From NCBI GenBank assembly GCA_027069135.1, contig JALXFE010000515.1:1-38605 (forward strand): a DNA stretch of 38,605 nt, given 5' to 3'. Shown piece by piece: positions 15,889-22,641 of this stretch (within the stretch, counting starts at the first letter, position 1; each line of letters opens with the position of its first letter). The position numbers and the translations under genes were made by a program. Below the pieces are notes generated by a model, which saw only the letters and a list, made by a program, of their open reading frames with translations, ran no database searches and had not been told where the DNA came from. The DNA is from Thermoanaerobaculia bacterium (lineage in GTDB: Bacteria > Acidobacteriota > Thermoanaerobaculia > Multivoradales > JAHZIX01).

Positions 15889-15916
15889 CTCCGCTCCGAG
15901 GCCACCGGCAGCGAAG

Positions 15917-16741
15917 TCAATGTTGGCAGGCGGGACAGTAGAAAGTGCTGCGGTTGGCCTGGACTATGCGGCGAATCGTAGTCTGGCATCGAGGACAGGA
16001 CTCCCCCTCCCGGCCATACACCCACAGAGAGACCTGAAAATAGCCGGCCTGACCGTCACCATCTGCGAAATCGTTGAGGGTGGTTCCCCCTTCTCGGATG
16101 GCGCCCCCTAGAACCTTCCGCACCTCGCCTGCCAGGAGCTCCCAGCGGCGGCGGCTGATTCGAGCCACGGAACGCTTCGGGTGAATACCGGCTCGAAAAA
16201 GGGCCTCCGCTACGTAAATATTACCCAAGCCGACGACCACTCGGGCATCCATGAGGAAGGTCTTGACCGGCCCCCGCCGCCGCTTGGCCGCATCCTTCAG
16301 CCGCTGCCCGTCGAAGTCTCCCCCCAACGGCTCGACACCCAGATGAGCGAAATGCCGCCCGTCTTCGAGGCCCCGGGTGGGACGGCTGAAGACCATCCCG
16401 AAGCGGCGGGGGTCACGGAATCGAAGCCGCTGACCGGAATCAAGAAAAAAAGCCAGATGCTCATGGGGTTCGGCAACCTCTTCGGCTTCCACGAGCGTCA
16501 AGCGACCCGTCATCCCCAGGTGGACGATGAGCGTCCGGTCACCTTCGAGATCGATGAGGAGGTATTTCGCCCTCCGGCGAAGAGCGAGCACCCGGCGACC
16601 CACGCAATCCCTATCCAGGCGAGCGGCGGAAACCGGCTCCCGAAGCTTGGGGTTGTACACCTCGACCCGCTCGATGCGCTGTCCTGGCAGCCGCGGCACC
16701 AGACTCCGGCGCAGGACTTCGACCTCCGGTAACTCAGGCAT
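15917..16741 (-). CDS. mutM: Formamidopyrimidine-DNA glycosylase
   Basis: This bifunctional glycosylase/AP lyase removes 8-oxoguanine and formamidopyrimidines from DNA. The 274-residue protein has the catalytic N-terminus MPELPEVE (P2 becomes the nucleophile after Met removal, with E3), the conserved lysine K59 in RRAKYLLI, HLGMTGRL, and the H2TH signature around VGLGNIYVAEALFRAGIHP. A C-terminal zinc finger begins CPRC, contains the DNA-contacting arginine in ANRSTFYC and ends CPAC. All catalytic and zinc residues are intact. The start is fixed by the PE requirement. It is divergent from the radical-SAM-like gene and lies upstream of udk on the same strand. Confidence 0.96.
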   Translation of the reverse strand: MPELPEVEVLRRSLVPRLPGQRIERVEVYNPKLREPVSAARLDRDCVGRRVLALRRRAKYLLIDLEGDRTLIVHLGMTGRLTLVEAEEVAEPHEHLAFFLDSGQRLRFRDPRRFGMVFSRPTRGLEDGRHFAHLGVEPLGGDFDGQRLKDAAKRRRGPVKTFLMDARVVVGLGNIYVAEALFRAGIHPKRSVARISRRRWELLAGEVRKVLGGAIREGGTTLNDFADGDGQAGYFQVSLWVYGREGESCPRCQTTIRRIVQANRSTFYCPACQH

Positions 16742-16797
16742 GGCAGGGCATTCTACGCGAGGAGGCGCACTCCCCGGGAGAAGGCGAGGTGGGGGGG

Positions 16798-16826
16798 TTG
16801 ACAGGAATGGAAATGAGGCGTAACTT
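16798..16826 (+). promoter_or_regulatory. Predicted sigma-70-type promoter, possibly giving a leaderless mRNA
   Basis: TTGACA at 16798-16803 is a perfect -35 hexamer. After exactly 17 bp comes TAACTT at 16821-16826, matching the -10 consensus at T1, A2 and T6. The predicted transcript start (about 16832-16834) lies only two to four nt before the ATG at 16836, which has no ribosome site. Confidence 0.5.
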
Positions 16827-16835
16827 AGGCGTAAG

Positions 16836-17876
16836 ATGTTTATTCAAGCCGCACTCCCGCTTCCAGCCCTCGCCCATCCGGCCCCCCAATCGCCGGAGAA
16901 CCGCTCGTCTTCCCCATTCGGACGAGCCCGTGCCCAACCGGCCGCAGCACTCCCCTCGGCGCGGGGGCCGGGGCGGTCGGACCTAGACATCGACTCAGTC
17001 CGCAGCACTTTCGAGGCCGAGTATCTGGAGCTGCGAACCCGCAGCCTCCTGGAGCGAGCCCGGGTTTCCGGTCGCGGCGGCGCCTGGACTCTGGATCCGT
17101 ATCGGGGCTGTGAATGGGAAGATCCTTTCGAGGCTCAGAGATTCGCCCGACGGGCACCCCATCGACACCACCGCCAGGGCTCCCGGCAACGCATCTTCGT
17201 CAAATCGAAGGCTGCAGCGGTCTTGGGGCGTCAGCTTCGCAGTGAGCGATTCCGTGGCCGGTCGATCCTCATCGGTGCTGGAACCGACCCCTACCAGCCG
17301 GCGGAAAAGCATTTCGGGGTGACCCGCTCTATCCTGGAGGAACTTCTCGAATTCCGAGGGCTAAACCTCTCTATCGAAACCCGCTCCCCCCTCATCGCCC
17401 GGGACCTCGACCTCCTCGCCGAACTCGATACCCGCCATACCGTCGAGGTCAGCATCCGGCTGGCGGCCCTTCATCCAGCGCTCCTCGGGAAATTGGAACC
17501 CCGGGCACCCAGCGCAGAGGCACGCCTCAGAACTTTGGGCAAGATCGCCCGGGAAGGACTCTCTTCCCGACTTTCCTGCGACCCCCTCCTACCGGGAATC
17601 AACACCTCGGAGGATCTGCTACGCCCCCTCTTCACCGCCGCCCTCGAGGCCGGCGCTCGAGACGTCACCGGGACACTCTTCTCCTTGCCACCTTCTAGTC
17701 GAAGCTGGTTTTTCCCCTGGCTCGAAAGAGAGTTCCCGAACCAAGCAGGGCAGTACCGACAGCTCTTTGGCTGGCGAGACCACCTCTCGCCGATGCAGCA
17801 CCAGGTCACTCTGGCGCCGTTTCAACAGCTTCGTCTCGAAATGGGATTCCCCCGCCCCTTCCTCGGCCGCGGCTGA
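16836..17876 (+). CDS. SplB/Rv2578c-like radical-SAM homologue lacking two cluster cysteines
   Basis: This 346-residue protein follows the COG1533 (spore photoproduct lyase-like) radical-SAM pattern. DPYRGCE stands where the family has NPYRGC(x)HxCxYC, followed by RIFVKSKAAAVLGRQL, an IGAGTDPYQPAE strand, TRSILEEL, and LEPRAPSAEARLRTL, each in the usual order. The cluster motif is broken: the first Cys is there (RGCEWEDPFEAQRF), but Asp and Glu occupy the second and third Cys positions of CxxxCxxC. The DNA is unambiguous and no other frame restores the cysteines. It should not bind a normal 4Fe-4S/SAM centre and may be a pseudoenzyme. The first 47 residues are low-complexity and Pro/Ala/Arg-rich, but no other usable in-frame start precedes the motif. 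It is convergent with holA. Confidence 0.75.
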   Translation: MFIQAALPLPALAHPAPQSPENRSSSPFGRARAQPAAALPSARGPGRSDLDIDSVRSTFEAEYLELRTRSLLERARVSGRGGAWTLDPYRGCEWEDPFEAQRFARRAPHRHHRQGSRQRIFVKSKAAAVLGRQLRSERFRGRSILIGAGTDPYQPAEKHFGVTRSILEELLEFRGLNLSIETRSPLIARDLDLLAELDTRHTVEVSIRLAALHPALLGKLEPRAPSAEARLRTLGKIAREGLSSRLSCDPLLPGINTSEDLLRPLFTAALEAGARDVTGTLFSLPPSSRSWFFPWLEREFPNQAGQYRQLFGWRDHLSPMQHQVTLAPFQQLRLEMGFPRPFLGRG

Positions 17877-17888
17877 CGCCGGAGCGCC

Positions 17889-19328
17889 TTAACAACCCAC
17901 GAGGCGAAGAATCAACCCCTGAAGGGCTCCGTCAGCGTCGCTGCCTTCGCCCTTCAGAAGAAGCTCTGTCTCCAGCACTCTCCAGGGGAGGCGATTGAGC
18001 TCCGCCTCCGGGAGGCGACTCGCAGCCAGGTAGGCCTTGTGCAAACGAAAGGGATGCATCCCTGCGAGCGGATTCTTCCCCCCGGCCGGAGGAGCCGCGA
18101 GCAGCCCCGGCGCATGGCGCTCTTTGAAACGGGGGTAGCTTCGTTCCCCAGGCGGAATTCTTGCCAATCGCATCATGGCCCGCACCGCGGTCAGGTGACG
18201 GCAAAAGCTGGCCAGCAAGGAAAAGAACGACAAGCGAAGAGCGATGGCGTCACCGCCGCTCGCCAGGTACCTGCGCAGCCGCGACAAAGCCTCCGGAGCC
18301 TTCCCGGCTCCGATGGCGTCGAGAATCTTCCAGACGTCTTCCTCGCCCCGGTCCAGGACCGTCGACTCGATGAGGGCACGATCGATACGGCCGGCGTTGG
18401 CAAGATTGGCCAACTTGCGATATTCCCCGGCGAGCCGAGCCGTCGAGGTCCCGTCTACGGAGGCATCTCCCCACCCTCCCTTTTGTCGGAGGGTTCGACG
18501 AGCCAACTCGTGGAGGGCATCACGGGTAATGGAGGCTCCGGTCTCCTCTTCCATCTGGCGGGCTAGGAGATCTAAGCCCCGCCAACCACCCCGCTTCTCA
18601 CTCGCCACTCCACCCACCGCCACCACGGCCCCTCGCTCAGCCAGGGTTACGACCAAGGGATGATCCTTGGGAGCCGAACGCTCCGCCAGAATCAGGCAAT
18701 GATTCTTGGGCAATCCGCCCTGGACGACCTCCCCGAGGCGTGCCAGATCGCTCTCGGACCAACCTGCGAGCTCTTCTTCCCGGGCCCTGCGAAGTAACTC
18801 GCCCAGCTCGCCCCGCAGAGTCGAAACCTGCTTCTTGGTCAACTTGCGGCTTCGGCCGCCGGATTTCTTCCCTCCCCCGGCGAGGGCCCAATCCGGAAGC
18901 CCGCCCAGAGCCTGCTCGGGGGTGCCGGCCAAGGGATCGACGTCGAAAAGGCGTACGGTTTGGAGCAGGCGGGACGCAGCTCGTCTCTCTCGGCCCGTCA
19001 AGCTTTGGGACTCACCCACTGGAAGGACTTCCCGCACTTCATCGATCAAGGCGGCGGCGGCGGCCCGGTCTGCACAGATCGTGCTGTCGATCACCAAGGT
19101 GACCTTGGCTGGAGTGAAGAGAGAGTAGGTCTGCAGATCTTCGAGAATCGGGCTCAAGCCAGTCGGCCGTCGACGCTCCTCTACCGGCGAGCCGGCGAGC
19201 TTGCCGATACCCTCTGCCAGCTTGCGGGCCGCCGGCTCCGCCAACACCAAATCCCCGTGGATCAAATACACCGGCCGGGGGGGGGCTTCCTCCAGGCCCT
19301 TCAGAAGAAGCTCGATCGGATCGGCCAT
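17889..19328 (-). CDS. holA: Probable DNA polymerase III delta subunit, long form
   Basis: HolA opens the sliding-clamp ring within the clamp loader. The evidence is pattern-level: an N-terminal PVYLIHGDLVLAE strand-loop where HolA has a degenerate P-loop, a second strand AKVTLVIDST, the helical lid segment around LARRTLRQKGGWG and YRKLANLAN, the typical EDVWKILDAIGAGKAPEALSRL segment, and a C-terminal helix ending LLLKGEGSDADGALQGLILRL. At 479 residues it is well over 100 longer than a usual HolA. The extra length lies mainly around residues 105-230 and includes a basic stretch GGGKKSGGRSRKLTKKQ. It lies 19 nt downstream of the LapA-LapB fusion gene on the same strand. Divergence makes the name probable rather than certain. 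Confidence 0.72.
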   Translation of the reverse strand: MADPIELLLKGLEEAPPRPVYLIHGDLVLAEPAARKLAEGIGKLAGSPVEERRRPTGLSPILEDLQTYSLFTPAKVTLVIDSTICADRAAAAALIDEVREVLPVGESQSLTGRERRAASRLLQTVRLFDVDPLAGTPEQALGGLPDWALAGGGKKSGGRSRKLTKKQVSTLRGELGELLRRAREEELAGWSESDLARLGEVVQGGLPKNHCLILAERSAPKDHPLVVTLAERGAVVAVGGVASEKRGGWRGLDLLARQMEEETGASITRDALHELARRTLRQKGGWGDASVDGTSTARLAGEYRKLANLANAGRIDRALIESTVLDRGEEDVWKILDAIGAGKAPEALSRLRRYLASGGDAIALRLSFFSLLASFCRHLTAVRAMMRLARIPPGERSYPRFKERHAPGLLAAPPAGGKNPLAGMHPFRLHKAYLAASRLPEAELNRLPWRVLETELLLKGEGSDADGALQGLILRLVGC

Positions 19329-19347
19329 GATCTATTCAGAGACTCGC

Positions 19348-20748
19348 TCAGGAGCTCTCGGAAGTTGAGGTCACCGGGTAGGCACCCCAGACCGGGGCCT
19401 CTTGCACCCCGAGCTCCGCCGGGCTCATGCGCTCTTCATGAAAATCCATCTCGATGGAGTTCCAGGAACCACAGCGCTCGCATCGCGCCCGCCAATCCGG
19501 ATAGTGGCCTCCGCAAGCCAAGCAGGCGTACTCACGTTCCGGAACCCCGGCTTGTTGTGCGGCGGCCAGGTATTCTTCGAGGGCCCGGTCCGGGTCTTGC
19601 TGCCGTTCGTAGATTCGCGCCAGAAGGTAATGATAGGTAGGCGAAGAGACCACTCGGCCCTCGATGCTGCGGAGCACCTTGAGAGCTTCGGAGTGCATTT
19701 CCAGTCGATAATAGAAGCGGCCCAGGACGAATCTCGGCAGGAGGTCGTTGTCTGCCGTTCCGATCAACGACCAGAAGGTCTCGATCGCCTGCTCCGGCTG
19801 AGCCTTCTCGATGAAATGATCCTCGATCCGCCGAAGAAAGGTAGGGCTGCCGCTGGTCTCGTAACCGTGCAACCAAGCAGCGACGGCCTCAGCTTCTCGT
19901 TCCACCAAGATCTTCGCTTCCCCGAGCATGATCGCCGCGGGAATGAACCTTGGCTCGTCATCGAGAAGACCCTGGAAAATCTCGGCAGCTTCGTCTCCCC
20001 GATCCTCTTCCAAGCGGCGTACGCCCTGTTGGTATCTCAAACCCAGCTCGTAACGCTCCTGAGATGTACCGGCAATAGCACTCTTTCCGAAAAGCTCTTC
20101 GATCTGCCGCTGTAGGGACGCTGCCGAGCGCCATCGCTCGCCCTCGAGAGCTCGGTCTCGGCGCCGGCTCAGGACTTGAAGGCTGGCATGGGGATGCTCG
20201 CGCGCGATGCGACTGTAGAGCTCCTCCGCGACTTCTTCTTCCCCCAGGGCTTCGTAGTCCAAGGCCATCTGATAGAGGAATGCGACGCTCTGCGGAAAGA
20301 GCACCGCCGCCCGTCGATGAACTTCCAGAGCTTCCCCAGGCCGATCGGCCTGTCGTAGACAAAGACCGTACCGCAGCAAGGCTCCGAATTCGTTGGGGCG
20401 CCCCTTGAGGACCACTTCGAGCTCTTCGACAGCCTTCGCCCATTGGCCGTCGGTCTGTGCGTCGACGGCTCTTTGGAACGCCCGGTCGAGGCTATCGATC
20501 TCCCGGGCACCGCGGCGGTTCCGTCGGACCTCCAAATCCCGACGGACGCTCTGCACCAGGAGCAAGGTCGCGGTCGGCAAGAAAGCGGTCAGGAAGACAC
20601 CCAAGAGCAGGGCGTAGAAAGGAACCTCCGTATCCCGGGTGATCCGGAAGGAAGCCAGGAGGAGATCCTTGTTCAGTTGGGTCAGGATTGCGGCCGACAC
20701 CACCACGAGAAGGCCCAAAAGAATCCCGAGGTAAGTTCGAACTCGCAT
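19348..20748 (-). CDS. LapA-LapB-type fusion: membrane-anchored TPR protein with C-terminal rubredoxin-like zinc site
   Basis: LapB (YciM) is the inner-membrane TPR adaptor that controls LpxC turnover and LPS assembly in Gram-negative bacteria; LapA is its small two-helix partner. In this 466-residue protein, residues 1-80 form two membrane helices (about 6-24 and 43-67) followed by a basic RRDLEVRRNRRG segment, the LapA pattern. Residues 85-400 are a series of TPR-like helix pairs with gaps between them. Residues 407-428 form the metal knuckles YACLAC and CERCGSW (C409, C412, C423, C426), as in LapB. E. coli encodes LapA and LapB as neighbours; here they appear fused. The start lacks a ribosome site but begins the first helix. 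Upstream lie rlmH and a repeat-rich 243-bp gap; holA follows. Confidence 0.82.
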   Translation of the reverse strand: MRVRTYLGILLGLLVVVSAAILTQLNKDLLLASFRITRDTEVPFYALLLGVFLTAFLPTATLLLVQSVRRDLEVRRNRRGAREIDSLDRAFQRAVDAQTDGQWAKAVEELEVVLKGRPNEFGALLRYGLCLRQADRPGEALEVHRRAAVLFPQSVAFLYQMALDYEALGEEEVAEELYSRIAREHPHASLQVLSRRRDRALEGERWRSAASLQRQIEELFGKSAIAGTSQERYELGLRYQQGVRRLEEDRGDEAAEIFQGLLDDEPRFIPAAIMLGEAKILVEREAEAVAAWLHGYETSGSPTFLRRIEDHFIEKAQPEQAIETFWSLIGTADNDLLPRFVLGRFYYRLEMHSEALKVLRSIEGRVVSSPTYHYLLARIYERQQDPDRALEEYLAAAQQAGVPEREYACLACGGHYPDWRARCERCGSWNSIEMDFHEERMSPAELGVQEAPVWGAYPVTSTSESS

Positions 20749-20769
20749 GAGGTTTGGCTTAGGCTTTTC

Positions 20770-20787
20770 TAGGGCCCGCAGGCCCTA
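20770..20787. repeat. 7-bp hairpin upstream of the LapA-LapB-type gene
   Basis: TAGGGCC (20770-20776) and GGCCCTA (20781-20787) enclose the loop CGCA. It lies about 22 nt upstream of the ATG at 20748 and would form in the leader of that gene. There is no T run, so a terminator is unlikely. Confidence 0.5.
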
Positions 20788-20800
20788 TTTGGCTTTCATT

Positions 20801-20860
20801 TGAAACTCGACACAGACTCTTGAAACTCGACACAGGCTCTTGAAACTCGACACAGACTTT
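20801..20860. repeat. Three 20-bp tandem repeats
   Basis: The unit TGAAACTCGACACAGACTCT is repeated at exact 20-bp spacing from 20801, 20821 and 20841, with one change in the second copy and one in the third. It lies in the promoter region of the LapA-LapB-type gene. The near two-turn period would place the copies on one face of the helix, as for an array of regulator sites. There are no spacers, so it is not a CRISPR array. Confidence 0.8.
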
Positions 20861-20910
20861 GGCCCAAAATACCACCTGGAGTCGTTTCAAGCCAATAGGT
20901 TGACCGGATT

Positions 20911-20928
20911 CCTAAGAAATTTCGTAGG
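20911..20928. promoter_or_regulatory. 18-bp near-perfect palindrome, possible operator
   Basis: CCTAAGAAATTTCGTAGG is self-complementary except for one symmetric mismatch pair. It lies between rlmH and the tandem repeats, about 165 bp upstream of the LapA-LapB-type start. It may be a dimeric regulator site; nothing identifies the regulator. Confidence 0.4.
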
Positions 20929-20933
20929 TTCCC

Positions 20934-20972
20934 CTCTCGAATCGCTCGAGAGCTTCCCGGTCCAAAACCGGG
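20934..20972. repeat. Two adjacent hairpins just downstream of rlmH
   Basis: CTCTCGA-ATCGC-TCGAGAG (20934-20952) and CCCGGT-CCAAA-ACCGGG (20956-20972) are perfect stems of 7 and 6 bp, three bases apart. They lie 20 nt beyond the rlmH stop. No U run follows on the minus strand, so if they end transcription it would not be by the classic rho-independent mode. Confidence 0.5.
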
Positions 20973-20991
20973 TACAACTTCTGCAAGGCCA

Positions 20992-21468
20992 TCAGAACCG
21001 GGGCCGATGATAATTTATTCCCTCCTGGATCCCCAGAGCCCGATACAACTGCTCATAGAGAACCAAGCGGGCCAACTCGTGGGGAAGGGTCATGGGGCCG
21101 AACGATAAAACCTCCCGAGACCGCTCGACGACCCCTTTATCGAGCCCCAAATCCGACCCGATATAGAAGACGATGGGGTGGGGCCATTCGTCCCGCAGGC
21201 GTCTCAGGTGGGCAGAGAGATCTTCCGAGCTTCGGGTTCGCCCTCCGGAGTCCAGAGCGACGCCCCAACACGTCTTGGGTGCCGCGCCGAGCAGTCGCTC
21301 CCCTTCAAGCCGGCGGCGGCGTACATCGTCGGCGCTTCCCGGCGTCCTTACCGGAACATCCCGAATCGGCATCCACCGCTCGATCCGCCTTCGGTAATCG
21401 CTACAGAGGGTTTCCCAGGCGGACCGTTGGTGCCGCCCGGCCCAAACGATGGTCAATTCCTGAGCCAA
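20992..21468 (-). CDS. rlmH: 23S rRNA (pseudouridine1915-N3)-methyltransferase
   Basis: RlmH methylates pseudouridine 1915 in helix 69 of 23S rRNA, acting on assembled 70S ribosomes. The SPOUT-type C-terminus is clear: VALDSGGRTRSSEDL, the cofactor-loop segment FYIGSDLGLD, then LSFGPMTLPHELARLVLYEQLYRA and the terminal YHRP. The family usually has a second Gly where this protein has Ser (IGSD). I place the start at the TTG at 21468, giving 158 residues, close to the normal 155. GGGG lies six nt upstream, and the following QELTIVWAG is the first strand. The frame continues open upstream for over 200 codons, but that part is antisense to the hydrolase gene and shows no protein character. A repeat-rich gap separates it from the LapA-LapB-type gene. 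Confidence 0.88.
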   Translation of the reverse strand: MAQELTIVWAGRHQRSAWETLCSDYRRRIERWMPIRDVPVRTPGSADDVRRRRLEGERLLGAAPKTCWGVALDSGGRTRSSEDLSAHLRRLRDEWPHPIVFYIGSDLGLDKGVVERSREVLSFGPMTLPHELARLVLYEQLYRALGIQEGINYHRPRF

Positions 21469-21600
21469 GACCGTCCCCAGAAATCCGGATGAATGTTGCG
21501 TGTCTCCATGGTGCTGATTTCTACGGCTGATTATACGGACCTTCCGTCGTGCTGAGCTCATGCTCCCCGGAGACCCCACCGTGGTAGTCTCTGAGGTCTT

Positions 21601-22605
21601 ATGGCCGCTAGCACTCCCGAGGAAATTCAAAGAACTGCGCGCCGCCGCAGGCTCGTCCGAGGTCTGATGATCGGCGCCGCTGCCGTGGGCGTCCCCGCCC
21701 TGGCCAATGCCTGGGTTCGACGGCGGGCCGGCCGCCTCGAGGCCCCCACTTGGGGACGGCCCCGGTTCTACGCCTTCAAACACGGAGAAGTCGCCTTTCA
21801 GCAATTGGGAGAAGGGCCTCCGCTCCTCCTCCTTCACTCCTTCGGCCCAGGGCATGACTCCACCGAATGGCAGAGGACGGCGGAGCTCATGGCGGAGACC
21901 CACCGGGTCTTTGCCATCGACCTCCTGGGTTGGGGCCGCTCCGAGAAACCACGGCTGACCTACGACGGTGAGATCTACATCCAGCTGGTGCGAGATTTTC
22001 TGGAAGACGTGGTGAGGGAACGGGCCTTGGTCGCCGCGGCCGGGCTCTCGGCGGCCTATGCCATCCAGCTGGGCGTCGACCGGCCGGAGCTGGTGAGCTC
22101 TCTGGCTTTGATCTGCCCCTTGGGCCTGGACCTCCACGGCGAGGAGCCAGACCTGAAAGACGCCCTGCTCCACCGATTCTTAAGGCTTCCGATCCTGGGC
22201 ACTTCTGCCCTGAATATCTTCTCGAGCCGCAGCGGGATCGGCAACCATCTTCGCAACGAGGTCTACTCTGCGCCGGAGCGGGTCGACGCCGCCTTGGTCG
22301 AGCACCACTATCGGGCGAGCCATGAACCCGGCGCCTCGGCCGCCCTGGCGGCGTACCTCGCCGGCTATCTGAACCACAGCACCTCCGACATCCTGCCCCG
22401 CCTCGGCCAACCGGTCTGGATCGGCTGGGGTCGGCAGGCCAAGAGCCCTGCCGTGGATCGTTCCGACCAATGGCTAAAGCACCTGCCAGAGGCACATCTG
22501 GAAGTCTTCGAGGGAGCTGGATGTCTCCCCCACGCCGAGACGCCAGTGGCCTTCAGCCGCCTCCTCTCCGCCTTTTGGGCGGAGCAACGCAGCGCGGAAG
22601 CCTGA
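21601..22605 (+). CDS. Membrane-anchored alpha/beta-fold hydrolase
   Basis: This 334-residue protein has a basic N-terminus (TARRRRLVRG), one hydrophobic anchor at about 20-38, and an alpha/beta-hydrolase fold: LLLLHSFGPGHDS at the oxyanion strand, FAIDLLGWGRSEKP, the nucleophile elbow AAGLSAAYA, and a histidine in GAGCLPHAETP. At the usual acid position, after strand 7, the sequence reads GWGRQAKSPAVD with no Asp at the standard spot. An Asp four to six residues later may substitute. The substrate is unknown. The gene starts after GAGG in a short region divergent from rlmH and is followed 36 nt later by the phosphomannomutase gene, so the two may be co-transcribed. Confidence 0.82.
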   Translation: MAASTPEEIQRTARRRRLVRGLMIGAAAVGVPALANAWVRRRAGRLEAPTWGRPRFYAFKHGEVAFQQLGEGPPLLLLHSFGPGHDSTEWQRTAELMAETHRVFAIDLLGWGRSEKPRLTYDGEIYIQLVRDFLEDVVRERALVAAAGLSAAYAIQLGVDRPELVSSLALICPLGLDLHGEEPDLKDALLHRFLRLPILGTSALNIFSSRSGIGNHLRNEVYSAPERVDAALVEHHYRASHEPGASAALAAYLAGYLNHSTSDILPRLGQPVWIGWGRQAKSPAVDRSDQWLKHLPEAHLEVFEGAGCLPHAETPVAFSRLLSAFWAEQRSAEA

Positions 22606-22641
22606 ATCAAAACCGGCCCAGTGGAGGGATCTCAAAGAGTC

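Noticed and set aside
20801-20860. Three direct repeats considered as a CRISPR array
   Set aside because: The copies are contiguous with no spacers, and no cas genes are present.
20934-20972. Adjacent hairpins considered as a tRNA or small structured RNA
   Set aside because: There is no acceptor stem, no T-loop GTTCRA pattern and no CCA-proximal pairing; the two short stems alone do not make a tRNA.
21469-22173. N-terminal extension of rlmH to a start at 22173
   Set aside because: It would more than double the length of a family with constant size near 155 residues, and the extra part is antisense to the alpha/beta hydrolase gene.
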